Numbered from the stretch's first letter, positions 52,390 through 62,493 are shown. The stretch: 64,000 bases of DNA from Rhodobacter sp. (GCA_027489175.1 JAIYAE010000029.1:32069-96068); one strand, 5' to 3'. The notes: generated by a model not told the origin, from the letters alone. A program made the numbers and translations.

Positions 52390-53558
52390 TGCAGATCGGC
52401 GAAGGCCCTGGTCAGGCGATCCACGGCCTCAACCACCTGGGCGCGGGGGCAGGCGAGGTTAAAGCGCAGATAGGTCTCGCCCCCGGTCCCGAAGGCGGTG
52501 CCGTGGTTGGTGGCGATCTTGGCCACTTTCTGGACGCGTTCGATGAATTCGTCCTGCGCCATGCCGGTGGCCGAAAAGTCGACCCAGGCGAGATAGGTTG
52601 CCTCAAGCGGGGTGGACCGCAGCCCGGGAATGCGCGCGATGCCATCGTCAAAAATCCGGCGGTTGCCATCAAGGTAGCGCATCAGGTCATCGACCCAGGC
52701 CGCGCCTTCTGGGCTGTAGGCCGCCGTCGCCATATGCATCCCGAAGGAATTGGGCGAGATGCCCATGGCGTTGATCTTGTTGGAAAAGGTCTTCCGCAAC
52801 GCGGGGTCAGCGATGATGACATTGCCGATATGCGCGCCGGCGATGTTGAAGGTCTTGGTGGTGGCGGTCATCATCACCAGACGGTCGGCCACTTGTGGTG
52901 CGGCATTGGCCATCACGGTGTGTTTCTGGCCCGGAAAAACAAGGTCATGGTGAATCTCATCCGACACCAGGATCAGGTTATGGCGCTGGCAGAAGTCGGC
53001 CACGGCGCGCAGTTCGTCCACGGTCCACACCCGGCCGCCGGGGTTGTGCGGGGAGCAGAGGATCAGCATCTTTTCCCGCCCGGTCATCTGCGCATCCCAA
53101 GCGGCGATGTCCAGTTTCGCCACGCCACCTTCGAGAACCAGCGGGCATTCCACCACCTCTCTCCCGGCACCTTTGATGATGCGGGAAAAGGCATGGTAGA
53201 CCGGGGTCATCAGGATCACCCCATCGCCCGGGGCGGTGAAGGCGTCGATGCACAGGGCCGTGCCGTTCACCAGGCCGTGGGTGGTGAAGATGCTGTCAGC
53301 GGCCACGTCCCAGCCGTGGCGGGTTTTCATCCACCACTGGATCGCCGCCAGATAGGCGCTGTCGTCGCCGAAATAGCCGTAGACGCCATGGGCCACCATC
53401 CGCTCCAACGCCTGTTGCACGACCTGCGGCGGGCGAAACTCCATATCCGCGACCCACATGGCCAGGCCTTCATCTGGCGAGAGGCCATACAGGCTTTGCA
53501 TCATGTCCCATTTGACGCAATGCGATCCGGCGCGGGTAATGGGGGTGTCAAAGGTCAT
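52386..53558 (-). CDS. MalY/PatB-type PLP-dependent aminotransferase (C-S lyase)
   Basis: This 390-residue class I/II aminotransferase fold has WVADMEFRPP near residue 35, CSPHNPGGRVW near 165, DEIHHDLVFPG near 200 and the PLP Lys in TATTKTFNIAGAHIGN. These are diagnostic of MalY/PatB, which cleaves cystathionine or other cysteine C-S bonds. The start MTFDTPITRAGS at 53558 is chosen over a longer frame to 53588. Regulatory side roles as in MalY are not excluded. Confidence 0.9.
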   Translation of the reverse strand: MTFDTPITRAGSHCVKWDMMQSLYGLSPDEGLAMWVADMEFRPPQVVQQALERMVAHGVYGYFGDDSAYLAAIQWWMKTRHGWDVAADSIFTTHGLVNGTALCIDAFTAPGDGVILMTPVYHAFSRIIKGAGREVVECPLVLEGGVAKLDIAAWDAQMTGREKMLILCSPHNPGGRVWTVDELRAVADFCQRHNLILVSDEIHHDLVFPGQKHTVMANAAPQVADRLVMMTATTKTFNIAGAHIGNVIIADPALRKTFSNKINAMGISPNSFGMHMATAAYSPEGAAWVDDLMRYLDGNRRIFDDGIARIPGLRSTPLEATYLAWVDFSATGMAQDEFIERVQKVAKIATNHGTAFGTGGETYLRFNLACPRAQVVEAVDRLTRAFADLQ

Positions 53559-53753
53559 GCGGTCCGTCCTTGGGTGCGGGACTTTCACCCGATTAAGCGA
53601 AGTTTAACGGGAAGTCATCCCTGATTAATTACCTGGTGTGGGACCATGTTCCAATATGCACCCATTAACCGGAACAAACGCACTGCCGCCCGATCTTGAC
53701 CGGCGTGCCGCCATCCCCTTGCCATGCGTGCCCGGCTTTCGTAAATCCCGCAC

Positions 53754-54269
53754 ATGATACGCCCCATCCTGATCCATCCTGACCCGCGCCTCAAGAAGCC
53801 TTGCGAGGCTGTGGGCGAAATCACCGCTGATCTGCGCCAACTGGCGGCGGACATGCTGGAAACGATGTATGACGCGCCGGGCATCGGCCTTGCCGCCCCG
53901 CAGGTGGGGGTGCTGAAGCGGCTTATCGTGATGGATTGCATCAAGGACGGCCCGCCCGAGCCGATGATCCTGTTCAACCCAGAGGTCCTCTGGGCCTCAG
54001 AGGATCTGTCGATCTATGAGGAAGGCTGCCTTTCGATCCCCGACCAGTATGCCGACGTCAAGCGCCCGGCCGAGGTGACCGTGCGCTGGACCGATGAGAC
54101 GGGTGCCGCCCAGGAACGCCAGTTCGCGGGCATCTGGGCGACCTGTGTCCAGCATGAAATTGACCATCTGGATGGCAAGCTCTTCATTGATTATCTCGGC
54201 CCGCTGAAGCGGCAGATGATCACCCGCAAGATGGAAAAGCTGAAGCGGGAACGCGCGCGGCAGGGTTGA
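53754..54269 (+). CDS. def: Peptide deformylase (Def1)
   Basis: This 171-residue metalloenzyme removes the N-formyl group from nascent proteins. All three deformylase motifs are intact: GIGLAAPQVG, EGCLSIP and QHEIDHLDGKLF. The start is the ATG at 53754 (MIRPILIHPDPRLKKP). Two more def-like genes follow before fmt, separated from this one by a small minus-strand gene. Confidence 0.96.
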   Translation: MIRPILIHPDPRLKKPCEAVGEITADLRQLAADMLETMYDAPGIGLAAPQVGVLKRLIVMDCIKDGPPEPMILFNPEVLWASEDLSIYEEGCLSIPDQYADVKRPAEVTVRWTDETGAAQERQFAGIWATCVQHEIDHLDGKLFIDYLGPLKRQMITRKMEKLKRERARQG

Positions 54270-54665
54270 TCATTCCCCCAGCGGGCGCAGAAGGGTGGTG
54301 TCGCCGCCCATCTCGCGCAGCCGGTCCACCAAGAGCGCGATCTTCGGACCTTCGCTGTCGCAGGTTGACGGGTCGTTCAGCAGGTCAAAGGCCGGGCCGA
54401 AATACTTGGCATCATAGTCGCTGGACTCCTTCACCCCGATGGCCGCGGCCACCTTGTCGGCGGTGCCGGTCAACAGCGCCCAGGTGCCATCGTCAATCCG
54501 GTAGGCGGCGCAGTTCATGCCGACGACATTGGCCACCACAAGCTCGGTCAACAGCTCGGGTGTGGCGGCTTTGGTAATGGTGGCGTCATCGGGCAGGGTG
54601 ACAAAGCCGGGGTCTTGGGCCAGGGCAGGGGTGGCAAGCAGCATCAACAGGAAAGCGCGGAGCAT
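54270..54665 (-). CDS. Hypothetical exported protein
   Basis: This 131-residue protein has a signal peptide (MLRAFLLMLLATPALAQDP). The mature part has three Cys (VVGMNCAAYR and PSTCDSEG among them) and no recognised domain. It is convergent with def1, touching it, and divergent from def2. Its minus-strand position interrupts the def-fmt block. Confidence 0.75.
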   Translation of the reverse strand: MLRAFLLMLLATPALAQDPGFVTLPDDATITKAATPELLTELVVANVVGMNCAAYRIDDGTWALLTGTADKVAAAIGVKESSDYDAKYFGPAFDLLNDPSTCDSEGPKIALLVDRLREMGGDTTLLRPLGE

Positions 54666-54735
54666 GGGACCTCACAGGGGTGACTTTCCGGCGTGATACG
54701 GCTAATCGCAGCGCAAGACACCTGAGGTATTCCCG

Positions 54736-55224
54736 ATGTTGCTGCCGATCCTGCGCTGGCCTGACCCCCGACTGTCGCAGCCCTGTGCGCCCGCCGTGCT
54801 GGATGATGACCTGCGCCAACTGGCCGCCGACATGCTGGAGACGATGTATGCCGCCCCCGGGCGCGGGCTGGCTGCGCCGCAGGTCGGGCGGCTGGTGCGG
54901 CTGTTCGTGATGGATGTGACCTGGAAAGAGGGGGCGCGCAGCCCGCAAGTTTTTGTGAACCCCGAGGTGCTGGCGCTGTCGGGCGCGCGGCTGACCGGGC
55001 CGGAAGGCTGCCTGTCCATTCCCGGCCCGGTGACGGAGGTTGAGCGCGCCGAAGCGGTGCATCTGCGCTGGACCGATCTTGAGGGCACCCGGAAGGACGC
55101 GTGGCTGACCGGTTTCGCCGCGATCTGCGCCCAGCATGAATATGACCATCTTGACGGGATCCTGACGCTGGACCGCCTGGGTGCCGAAGCGCGGGCGCTC
55201 GCCGAAGCGGCGGTGCAGGCGTGA
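54736..55224 (+). CDS. Second peptide deformylase
   Basis: This 162-residue protein keeps the deformylase motifs GRGLAAPQVG, EGCLSIPGP and QHEYDHLDGIL, so an active metal site is likely. It differs from Def1 in several positions around motif 1. The start MLLPILRWPDPRLSQP is typical. It overlaps the third paralogue by 4 nt, and together with fmt they form one operon. Confidence 0.93.
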   Translation: MLLPILRWPDPRLSQPCAPAVLDDDLRQLAADMLETMYAAPGRGLAAPQVGRLVRLFVMDVTWKEGARSPQVFVNPEVLALSGARLTGPEGCLSIPGPVTEVERAEAVHLRWTDLEGTRKDAWLTGFAAICAQHEYDHLDGILTLDRLGAEARALAEAAVQA

Positions 55225-55724
55225 CCGTTCGGCGCTGTGTCCCCTGGCCCGACCCGGTGCTGCGCCAGCCCGCCGCCGATGTGGCAGAGGTGACCGATGC
55301 CGTGCGCGCGCTTTGGGCGGACATGATCGACACGATGGATGCGATGCCAGGCTATGGGCTTGCCGCCGTGCAGATTGGCGTCGCGCTGCGGCTGGCGGTG
55401 GTCGATTGCTCCGACGCGAGGGGCCAGGCGGTGCGGATGGCCAACCCTGAGGTTTTGCATGCCAGCGGGCAATTGCGCGAGCATGAGGAAGCCAGCCCGA
55501 ACCTGCCCTTCGTCTCGGCCGTGATCCGGCGGCCACGGGCGGTGACGGTGCGGTTTCTGAACGATCAGGGGATGATGGAGGACCGTGACTTTGTGGGCCT
55601 CTGGGCGACAAGCGTGCAGCATCAGATCGACCATCTGGCCGGAAAAATGTATTTCGACCACCTGTCGCCCCTGAAGCGGAAGATGCTGATTGCAAAGGCG
55701 GCAAAGCTGGGGCGGTCAAAATGA
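55221..55724 (+). CDS. Deformylase-like protein with degenerate active site
   Basis: This 167-residue protein aligns with the two deformylases over its length, but all three motifs have changed. Motif 1 reads [10 protein letters not shown]. Motif 2 reads EEASPNLP, with the metal-ligand Cys gone. Motif 3 reads HQIDHLAG, with the catalytic Glu as Gln. It is probably inactive as a deformylase. It lies between def2 and fmt with 4-nt overlaps on both sides. Confidence 0.9.
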   Translation: MTVRRCVPWPDPVLRQPAADVAEVTDAVRALWADMIDTMDAMPGYGLAAVQIGVALRLAVVDCSDARGQAVRMANPEVLHASGQLREHEEASPNLPFVSAVIRRPRAVTVRFLNDQGMMEDRDFVGLWATSVQHQIDHLAGKMYFDHLSPLKRKMLIAKAAKLGRSK

Positions 55725-56611
55725 AGATAGTTTTCATGGGAACGCCAGACTTCTCGGTCTCCGTGCTGCAAGCCTTGCAGCAAGAGCATGAAATTGTTGC
55801 GGTTTACTGCCAGCCACCCCGCCCCGCCGGACGGGGAAAAGCGGACCGTCCCAGCCCGGTTCAGGCCCGGGCCGAAGCGCTGGGTTTGCAGGTGCGGCAC
55901 CCGGTTTCGCTGCGCAGCGAAACTGCAGCGAAAGACTTCGCTGCACTGGGTGCGGATGTGGCGGTTGTGGTGGCCTACGGGCTGATTCTGCCGCAGGCCG
56001 TGCTCGATGCGCCGCGCCTTGGGTGCCTCAACATCCACGCAAGCCTGCTGCCGCGTTGGCGCGGGGCGGCACCGATCCACCGCGCGATCATGGCCGGCGA
56101 TCTGGAAACCGGGGTGTGCATCATGCAGATGGAAGCGGGGCTGGACACCGGGCCGGTCCTTCTGCGCGAAGCGACACCTATCGGCGCGGAAGAGACGACT
56201 GCCGACCTGCATGACCGGCTGTCCGCCATGGGCGCGCGGCTGATCTGCGACGCGTTGGACCGCCTGCCGCTGCCCGCCGTTCCGCAGCCGGAAGACGGCG
56301 TGACCTATGCCGCCAAGATCGACAAGGCCGAAGCGCGGGTGGATTTCGCCAAGCCCGCGGTTGAGGTGGACCGTCTGATCCGCGGCCTGTCGCCCTTTCC
56401 CGGCGCCTGGGTGCAGGTTGGGGGGGAGCGGGTCAAACTCCTTCGTTCCCGTCTGGCGGAGGGGCAGGGTGCGCCCGGGCAGGTCCTTGGTGGGTTCACC
56501 ATCGGCTGCGGCACTGGCGCGGTTGAGGTGACCGAGGCGCAGCGCGAAGGCAAGCGCCCGATGCCCGCGGCCGAGGTGCTTCGGGGGCTGGTCCTGCCGG
56601 ACCGGCTGTAG
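55721..56611 (+). CDS. fmt: Methionyl-tRNA formyltransferase
   Basis: Fmt formylates initiator Met-tRNA with 10-formyl-tetrahydrofolate. The 296-residue protein has the folate and catalytic motifs [20 protein letters not shown] and [18 protein letters not shown], and the start [13 protein letters not shown] is typical. It overlaps the degenerate deformylase by 4 nt. It is a modest size for the family but complete. Confidence 0.96.
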   Translation: MKIVFMGTPDFSVSVLQALQQEHEIVAVYCQPPRPAGRGKADRPSPVQARAEALGLQVRHPVSLRSETAAKDFAALGADVAVVVAYGLILPQAVLDAPRLGCLNIHASLLPRWRGAAPIHRAIMAGDLETGVCIMQMEAGLDTGPVLLREATPIGAEETTADLHDRLSAMGARLICDALDRLPLPAVPQPEDGVTYAAKIDKAEARVDFAKPAVEVDRLIRGLSPFPGAWVQVGGERVKLLRSRLAEGQGAPGQVLGGFTIGCGTGAVEVTEAQREGKRPMPAAEVLRGLVLPDRL

Positions 56612-56712
56612 CGCGGCCTGGCAGAAGTTTATTTGCGATCACTGGCTTGTGACCGCTGGTGGAGGCCGCTGCCGCACCCCATATCCAGCGGACAACGGGT
56701 TGGAGGGATGAC

Positions 56713-56946
56713 ATGCCGTTCATCTGGCTTCTGATCGTGGGCGTGGCGGTCGGGTTTCTGGCGACGCGCATTCTGAAAGTGGATCTGGACACACCTTCGA
56801 CCATTGCACTGGGCGTCCTTGGCGCGCTGGTCGGTGGTCTGGTCTTGCGCGGCCTCGTGATGATGGCAGGCATCGGCGCAGGGTTTGTCGGCGCGCTGAT
56901 GGGCGCGCTGCTGCTGATCTGGGCCTGGAAAACCTGGGGGAAGTGA
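56713..56946 (+). CDS. Small membrane protein
   Basis: This 77-residue protein has two or three membrane segments (FIWLLIVGVAVGFLATRIL, IALGVLGALVGGLVLRGL and a third Gly-rich one). The Gly-rich layout recalls the GlsB/YeaQ/YmgE family of small membrane proteins, but the match is loose. The ATG at 56713 follows GGAGGG. Its end is 4 nt from the convergent TetR gene. Confidence 0.7.
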   Translation: MPFIWLLIVGVAVGFLATRILKVDLDTPSTIALGVLGALVGGLVLRGLVMMAGIGAGFVGALMGALLLIWAWKTWGK

Positions 56947-56950
56947 CCCC

Positions 56951-57451
56951 TCAGGTCAGCCGTTTGACCGCGTCCTTCAGCCGGAACGCGCCCTCGCCGG
57001 TGGCGGCCCACAGCGCCTGACCTTGCCAGGCCGCAAAGAGCAGCGCCGCGGATTCCCGCGCTTTTGCCCCGGTGCCAAGCCGCAAAGACAGCGCGGATTC
57101 CACCGTGGCGCGCCAGGCGCTGGCCCGCAGCAAAAGGTCAGGGTCGCGCAGATCGGCTGCCAGCGCAGCGGTGTCGGGCGGGCCGAGCGCCTTGAGCAAA
57201 GCTTGCGGCCCCTTGTCGGCGGTGCTGGCGATCGCCTCGGCGGTTCGCGCCTCAACCCCCGCCCAGACGGCAAGCCTTGCGGCCCGCACCATTCCGTCCC
57301 GGCTGCCGAAGCGCTGGACAAGGGTGGGCGCGGCCAGGCCTGTCGCAGCAGCGACGCTGGAAAAGGACACCGCCTTGTCACCCCCGGCCGCAAGCAGCTG
57401 GCAAACGGTGTCAAGGATCCTGGCATCAGGGATGGTTTTCTGGCGCGGCAT
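56951..57451 (-). CDS. TetR-family transcriptional regulator
   Basis: This 166-residue regulator starts MPRQKTIPDARILDTVCQLL at 57451 and has a TetR helix-turn-helix (FSSVAAATGLAAPTLVQRFGSRDGMV, residues about 30-55). The C-terminal ligand domain is short for the family. An upstream ATG at 57487 is the other possible start. No clear target gene adjoins it. Confidence 0.85.
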   Translation of the reverse strand: MPRQKTIPDARILDTVCQLLAAGGDKAVSFSSVAAATGLAAPTLVQRFGSRDGMVRAARLAVWAGVEARTAEAIASTADKGPQALLKALGPPDTAALAADLRDPDLLLRASAWRATVESALSLRLGTGAKARESAALLFAAWQGQALWAATGEGAFRLKDAVKRLT

Positions 57452-57642
57452 GGCTGCAACATAAAGCGAATGGTCGTTCGCAATCAAGCACCGCGACGGG
57501 GCCGCCCCCCCGTCACTGGACAGGCCTGCCTGCCTCGGCCATCATCGCCGAAGTCCCGATGACAGGAGCCCGCATGCCCCCCGCGCCCGCCCCCTTGCCG
57601 CCCGCTGCCCGGTGGCCCGTGGCAGCAAAGGTCTGACGCGCG

Positions 57643-58485
57643 ATGCAGGAAGACACGCTGACCGGGAAGATGACGCAGGACGACTGGGCCGCCCATGTCG
57701 CCGAAACGGAAATCATCGTCGCCATGCGGTTTTCCTATTGGGGCAAGTCGGGGTGGCAAAGTGCGTCGTCCAAGGACCGCGACCTTCTGTTTGCCACCGA
57801 CCGGCTGCTGCTTCGCCTGTCGCTTTTGCAATCCCTCGCTCTGCCGTCGCTTGCGGCGCAGACTGACCAACGGTTTCATCTGCATGTGCTGACGTCATGG
57901 GGCCTGCCCTCTTGGGCCAAGGCCGCCTTGCGCGAAGCTCTGGAGGACGCGCTTGCCCCCGGTCAGTTCACCGTTGACCCAAGACGGTGGAGCCTGGCTG
58001 CCGCGCAATACCGCAACTACCTGAAGGACAAGCACGGCAATGCCCGCACGCTGCAGGTGGTCTTGGATGATGACGACGGGTTGTCGACCGATTTCCTTGC
58101 CACCTTGCGGGCCGAGATGGCAGGGATGGACCCGCCCGAGTCGATCAACGCGGTCCGGTTCATGTCCCATTCGCAGGGCTATGGGCTGGACGTGACTGAT
58201 CTGGAAAGCTCAGCCATCGAGCTTTATCCCTTGCGGTCGCGGTTCATCAATCTGGGGTTGGCGCTGTCGTCGCAGGCGGGGGGGATCAACATCTACGGCA
58301 TCGCGCATCAGCGCACGCCGCTGTTGCACCCCAATCTGGTGCGTAAGGACCGGCCGATGTGGGTCCGCACGATCCATGAGCGGAACGATTCCCGCGCCAA
58401 GGTCCGCAAAGGCTGGACCCCGGTGCCCGAATGGCGGCAGAACCCCGACATTGCCGCCCGGTTTCCCTGGCTCTTGCAGCTTTAG
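57643..58485 (+). CDS. Putative rhamnosyltransferase-like glycosyltransferase
   Basis: This 280-residue protein has the pattern of the DUF3118/Rhamno_transf family (MRFSYWGKSGWQ, LQVVLDDDDGLS with a DxD-type site near residue 145, and MWVRTIHERND at the end). It is cytoplasmic or membrane-associated. It overlaps the minus-strand TRIC gene by 4 nt at its end. The acceptor is unknown. Confidence 0.75.
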   Translation: MQEDTLTGKMTQDDWAAHVAETEIIVAMRFSYWGKSGWQSASSKDRDLLFATDRLLLRLSLLQSLALPSLAAQTDQRFHLHVLTSWGLPSWAKAALREALEDALAPGQFTVDPRRWSLAAAQYRNYLKDKHGNARTLQVVLDDDDGLSTDFLATLRAEMAGMDPPESINAVRFMSHSQGYGLDVTDLESSAIELYPLRSRFINLGLALSSQAGGINIYGIAHQRTPLLHPNLVRKDRPMWVRTIHERNDSRAKVRKGWTPVPEWRQNPDIAARFPWLLQL

Positions 58486-59135
58486 CGCTTGGGCGCGCCG
58501 GGCCGGGGCGGCAGTGACCGATAGACCGGCAGGCGCCAGCCCAAGCTCAGGCTGCCCGCCCTCAGGATGAAGACCACGCCCGCGCAGATCATCAGGGCCG
58601 CGCTGGTCGGCAGGCCTGCCAGTCCGGCCAGGACGGCACCAAGTGCCCCGGCAAAGGCGCAGGTCACGTAAAGCTCACCCTGTTTCAGGACCAGTGGCAC
58701 CTCATTGCAGACCACGTCGCGCATGAGGCCGCCCATGCAGCCGGTGATCATTCCCATCACCAGAACCACGGGCCAGCCCTGCCCTTCGGCCAGTGCCACG
58801 GCCACCCCGGCAGGGACGGCGACGGCGAGGGCGAAGGCGTCAAACCACAAAAGCGCGCGGTAGCGGCTTTCCAGAAGGTGGGCGGTGAAGAATACGGTGA
58901 TGGCCGCCAGGCTCGCCACCGCTAGGATGACCGGATCGGCGACCCAGAACACCTCACGGTTCAGGATCGCATCGCGCAGGGTGCCGCCGCCGACAGCGGT
59001 CAGGCAGGCGATGAAGATGAAGCCGACGACGTCCAGCTGCGACCGGCTGGCCGCCAGCGCCCCGGTCAGCGCGAAGACGAGGACCGAGGCATAGTCGAGG
59101 CCGGTCAGCAGCGTGAGTGTTGGAAAGCCGGTCAT
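58482..59135 (-). CDS. TRIC channel/UPF0126 membrane protein
   Basis: This 217-residue protein has about seven helices and the UPF0126 repeats ([21 protein letters not shown] and [23 protein letters not shown]), with the paired GGG/LRD motifs of bacterial trimeric intracellular cation channels. Some members transport glycine. It overlaps rnhA by 4 nt at its start. Confidence 0.9.
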   Translation of the reverse strand: MTGFPTLTLLTGLDYASVLVFALTGALAASRSQLDVVGFIFIACLTAVGGGTLRDAILNREVFWVADPVILAVASLAAITVFFTAHLLESRYRALLWFDAFALAVAVPAGVAVALAEGQGWPVVLVMGMITGCMGGLMRDVVCNEVPLVLKQGELYVTCAFAGALGAVLAGLAGLPTSAALMICAGVVFILRAGSLSLGWRLPVYRSLPPRPGAPKR

Positions 59136-59602
59136 GGCTGCGCCTTGCCCGAGGGTTTAAACGGGGCCATCCCGGCGCGGGCCAGTTCATCGGCGCGCTC
59201 ATTCTCGGCATGGCCCGCGTGGCCCTTGATCCAGCGCCAGGTGACGGTATGGCGGGCCTGTGCCGCGTCAAGCCGTTGCCACAGTTCGACATTCTTGACC
59301 GGCGGGCCACCGGCCGTGCGCCAGCCCTTGCGCTTCCAGCCGGCGATCCATTCGGTGATGCCGTTCTTCACATAGGCGCTGTCGGTGACGATGGTGATCT
59401 CGGACGGCTTCGACAACGCCTCCAAGGCGCTGATCGCGGCCATCAGTTCCATCCGGTTGTTGGTCGTCATCGCCTCGCCGCCCTGCAGGGTGCGCTCTTT
59501 GACCACGGTGCCGCCGTCACGCGCCAGCATCAGGACGCCCCAGCCCCCGGGGCCTGGGTTTCCGGAACAGGCGCCGTCTGTGTAGGCGAAAAGCTCGGGC
59601 AT
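59132..59602 (-). CDS. rnhA: Ribonuclease HI
   Basis: This 156-residue enzyme removes RNA from RNA-DNA hybrids. The catalytic acids lie in [15 protein letters not shown] (Asp8), [14 protein letters not shown] (Glu) and VTDSAYV (Asp), all intact, and [18 protein letters not shown] is conserved. The ATG at 59602 gives the family start [14 protein letters not shown]. An in-frame ATG at 59644 is rejected. Confidence 0.96.
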   Translation of the reverse strand: MPELFAYTDGACSGNPGPGGWGVLMLARDGGTVVKERTLQGGEAMTTNNRMELMAAISALEALSKPSEITIVTDSAYVKNGITEWIAGWKRKGWRTAGGPPVKNVELWQRLDAAQARHTVTWRWIKGHAGHAENERADELARAGMAPFKPSGKAQP

Positions 59603-59606
59603 TGGG

Positions 59607-60059
59607 TCAGGCCTGCAAGGGAATGGCAAGGCAGCCAAGAACAACCACCGTCAGCATGACCCGTAAACGCAGCCACCAACCGGGCGCAAGGCCCCAGGCG
59701 GAATACATCGCATCAAGGAGGAGGAGGCCGACGAACCCCGCGGCCAGGAAGATGGTGGAGTTGGCCGACGCGTCGGTCACCATGACGAATACCCACAGCG
59801 CCGGGATGACCGACAGGCCATATGCGATCGCGGCCTCAGCGCCTTCGGCCTTGGTCGCAAAGCCCCAAAGGACGCCGGACATGAAGGACAGGATCACTGT
59901 GCCGTAGGTCAGCCCGACCACCGCGCCCAGAAACATCGGCGACAGGAATTGCCCGGCCCACCCGGCGAGGGCAGGGGAAAGCTGGGTCGCCGCGGACCAG
60001 AGGAAGGGGATCAGCCCGGCAAGACCAAGCAGCAAGGCGGGGCGGGGGATCTGGGTCAT
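59607..60059 (-). CDS. DUF3429 membrane protein
   Basis: This 150-residue protein has about five membrane helices and the DUF3429 pattern ([14 protein letters not shown] at the start, [18 protein letters not shown] near residue 55). It lies 4 nt before rnhA on the same strand and overlaps the YdeI-like gene by 4 nt. The function of this family is not known. Confidence 0.82.
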   Translation of the reverse strand: MTQIPRPALLLGLAGLIPFLWSAATQLSPALAGWAGQFLSPMFLGAVVGLTYGTVILSFMSGVLWGFATKAEGAEAAIAYGLSVIPALWVFVMVTDASANSTIFLAAGFVGLLLLDAMYSAWGLAPGWWLRLRVMLTVVVLGCLAIPLQA

Positions 60060-60508
60060 TCGGTCAAGGTCCGGATCAGGGCAGCGATGCGTTTGCTGCG
60101 GGTGGCGTCGGTCTTGGCGGTGCTGATCTGATAGATCAGGCCCCGGCGCTTGCCCGGGGTCAAGGCGTCCCAGGCGGCAAAGGCCCCACCCGCGCGCAGG
60201 GCGGCGGCGATGTCGTCGGGGGTATCCACCCGGTCATCCGGGGCGGGTCGCAGGCGCACCTCGACCGGTTCGCCGAGGGTGATGCCGACGCGGTCCAAGA
60301 GGCTTTGCCCCGCCCAAAGGAACACGCCCTCCACCACCGGGGCGCGGGTAAGGGCGAGGTTGACGGGGTGATCGTTCACCTCACCCTCCACCCGTCGCGC
60401 GGGGTGCAGGGCCCTTGCCACATCCGGCGGCAGGCGCAGGATGGTGTAGGTGGACTTGCCCCAGACCAAAGGCTCCACCCGGGCTGTGAAGGTAACGTAA
60501 TCGCTCAT
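60056..60508 (-). CDS. YdeI/DUF1905 family protein
   Basis: This 150-residue cytoplasmic protein has an N-terminal DUF1905 beta-barrel (FTARVEPLVWGKSTYTILRLP) and a C-terminal helical YdeI-like part (FAAWDALTPGKRRGLIYQISTAKTDATRSKRI). Such proteins are widespread and uncharacterised, with a possible stress link. It heads a three-gene minus-strand run with DUF3429 and rnhA. Confidence 0.85.
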   Translation of the reverse strand: MSDYVTFTARVEPLVWGKSTYTILRLPPDVARALHPARRVEGEVNDHPVNLALTRAPVVEGVFLWAGQSLLDRVGITLGEPVEVRLRPAPDDRVDTPDDIAAALRAGGAFAAWDALTPGKRRGLIYQISTAKTDATRSKRIAALIRTLTE

Positions 60509-60568
60509 CCGCCCGATTTAGCGCGGGCGGGGCGGGGTTGCCAGCCCGGGTGGCGCGGGCAGGGGCGG

Positions 60569-61036
60569 TCAATCGGTCAGGAAACCGTTGAAGCGCGGGG
60601 GGATCGCCGCCTCAACCGCGCGCAGGACGGCTGCCACGCGGGTGGCGTCGCTTTCCGCAACATCCGAGGGTAGGGTGACCGTCACGCCGTCCAGCATGAC
60701 GGTCGCAAAGATGACACTGCCGCCGACCATCGGATAGTCCGAGGGTTTGGCCGGCGCATCAGCCAGCCCGCTGGCCTGGGCCGCCGCGCGGATCGCCTCC
60801 AGCGCTTCGGGCGCGACCTTGGCCTTGCGGTCCTTGCAGGCCGGGCCTTCGGTTTCATAGCCGGTGCAGCGCCGCAGGGTCAGGCGGCCATCCGTGTAGA
60901 TGGTGACATTGGTCTCCCAGGCGTATTCGGGGGGAAGGCTGCCGGAATTGGCGGAGTAGGTGGCCAGAACGGGGGCCTCTTGCGCCAGGGCGGGCAGGGG
61001 CACCAGGCACAGGACCAAGGCCAGCGCGCGCAGCAT
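60569..61036 (-). CDS. Hypothetical exported protein
   Basis: This 155-residue protein starts with a signal peptide (MLRALALVLCLVPLPALAQE). The mature part holds TIYTDGRLTLRRCTGYETEGPACKDRK, with two Cys that could pair. Its start is 1 nt from the ispH stop, so it is probably cotranscribed with ispH. No domain was recognised. Confidence 0.75.
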   Translation of the reverse strand: MLRALALVLCLVPLPALAQEAPVLATYSANSGSLPPEYAWETNVTIYTDGRLTLRRCTGYETEGPACKDRKAKVAPEALEAIRAAAQASGLADAPAKPSDYPMVGGSVIFATVMLDGVTVTLPSDVAESDATRVAAVLRAVEAAIPPRFNGFLTD

Positions 61037-61037
61037 G

Positions 61038-61994
61038 TCAGGCCACGTCTTGCCGCAGGATGCGGGGAACCTTGAATTCGATATCCTCGACCGCCGTTTC
61101 CACCAGTTCCACCGTCACCTCGAACCGGGCGCGGAAGGCGTCGATCACCTCGTTGACCAGCACCTCGGGGGCAGATGCCCCTGCGGTCAGGCCAATCGCG
61201 CGGGCGGTTCCCAGCGCCCGCCAGTCGATATCCACCGCGCGCTGGATCAGCATGGAATAGGCGCAGCCAGCGGCTGTCCCCACCTCAACAAGCCGTTTGG
61301 AGTTCGACGAATTCGGCGCTCCGATCACCAGCAGCGCGTCAATCTTCGGTGCCACGGCCTTGACGGCGGCCTGCCGGTTGGTGGTGGCATAGCAGATGTC
61401 GTCATGCGCGGGGGCGTTGATCTGCGGGAACCGCGCCTTCAGGGCGGCGGCAATATCGGCGGTGTCATCGACGGAAAGGGTGGTCTGGGTGATGAAGGCG
61501 AGCTTCGCCGGATCCCGCACCTGCAACCGCGCCACATCGGCGACGGTTTCGACCAGCAGCACCTCACCCGCTGGCAATTGGCCCATGGTCCCCACGGTTT
61601 CGGGGTGACCCTCATGGCCGATGTAGATCATCTGCACGCCGTTTTCATGATGCCGCGCGGCCTCATTATGCACCTTGGTGACCAGGGGGCAGGTCGCATC
61701 GACCGCGATCATCTGGCGACGGCCAGCCTCAGCCGGGACGGATTTCGGCACGCCATGGGCGGAAAACACCACCGGCCGGTCATCGGGGCAATCGTCAAGC
61801 TCTTCCACGAACACCGCGCCTTGGGCACGCAGGGCGTCGACGACGAACTTGTTGTGCACAATCTCATGCCGGACATAGACCGGCGCGCCCCATTTCTGGA
61901 TCGCCATTTCGACGATCTTGATCGCGCGGTCGACACCGGCGCAGAACCCGCGCGGAGCGGCAAGGTAAAGGGTCAGGGGCGGTAATGCAGACAT
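61038..61994 (-). CDS. ispH: 4-hydroxy-3-methylbut-2-enyl diphosphate reductase (IspH/LytB)
   Basis: IspH makes IPP and DMAPP in the last step of the MEP isoprenoid pathway. The 318-residue protein keeps the iron-sulfur Cys residues ([24 protein letters not shown] and [11 protein letters not shown]) and [14 protein letters not shown]. It is oxygen sensitive. It lies between a DedA-like gene and the hypothetical exported protein. Confidence 0.96.
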   Translation of the reverse strand: MSALPPLTLYLAAPRGFCAGVDRAIKIVEMAIQKWGAPVYVRHEIVHNKFVVDALRAQGAVFVEELDDCPDDRPVVFSAHGVPKSVPAEAGRRQMIAVDATCPLVTKVHNEAARHHENGVQMIYIGHEGHPETVGTMGQLPAGEVLLVETVADVARLQVRDPAKLAFITQTTLSVDDTADIAAALKARFPQINAPAHDDICYATTNRQAAVKAVAPKIDALLVIGAPNSSNSKRLVEVGTAAGCAYSMLIQRAVDIDWRALGTARAIGLTAGASAPEVLVNEVIDAFRARFEVTVELVETAVEDIEFKVPRILRQDVA

Positions 61995-62067
61995 GGGTCA
62001 CCGGGCTGGACTGCGGACAGAGGTAAGACCTTGGGCGCGCGGCGTCCAGTCTGGACGTGCGGACAGA

Positions 62068-62493
62068 TCAGCCCAGGGCCGCGCCTGTGGCCAGCGCCAG
62101 CACGATGTAGCGCCCGGTCTTGGCCAGGCTGACCAGCACCACGAACACCGCAAACGGCACACGCAGCAAGCCCGCCACTGCCACCAGCACATCCCCCCCC
62201 GGCGCCCAGGCGAGGAGAAGTGACCAAAGACCCCACCGCCGAAACCACGCCTCGGCCTTGGCCATCTGCTCAGGGCGGATCGGAAAGCGCGGATGGTCGC
62301 GGAAATGACCTAGCCAGCGACCCATGCCATAGGTCACGCAAGACCCCAGCACATTCCCGACCGAGGCGACGGCGACCAGCGTCACCGCCGGCCAACCTGC
62401 CGCCTGCATCGCAATGAACGGGATTTCCGAGTTGAAAGGAACCGGCGTCGCGGCCAGAAGGGCCGCGAAGAACAGGCCGACGAAGGCTAACAC
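62068..62493 (-). CDS. YqaA/DedA-like SNARE-associated membrane protein
   Basis: This 141-residue protein has four or five membrane helices and the YqaA pattern (ATPVPFNSEIPFIAMQAAGWP, GNVLGSCVTYGMGRWLG, APGGDVLVAVAGLLRVP). The family is linked to membrane lipid transport. It is probably in one unit with ispH, 73 nt apart. Confidence 0.85.
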   Translation of the reverse strand: MLAFVGLFFAALLAATPVPFNSEIPFIAMQAAGWPAVTLVAVASVGNVLGSCVTYGMGRWLGHFRDHPRFPIRPEQMAKAEAWFRRWGLWSLLLAWAPGGDVLVAVAGLLRVPFAVFVVLVSLAKTGRYIVLALATGAALG

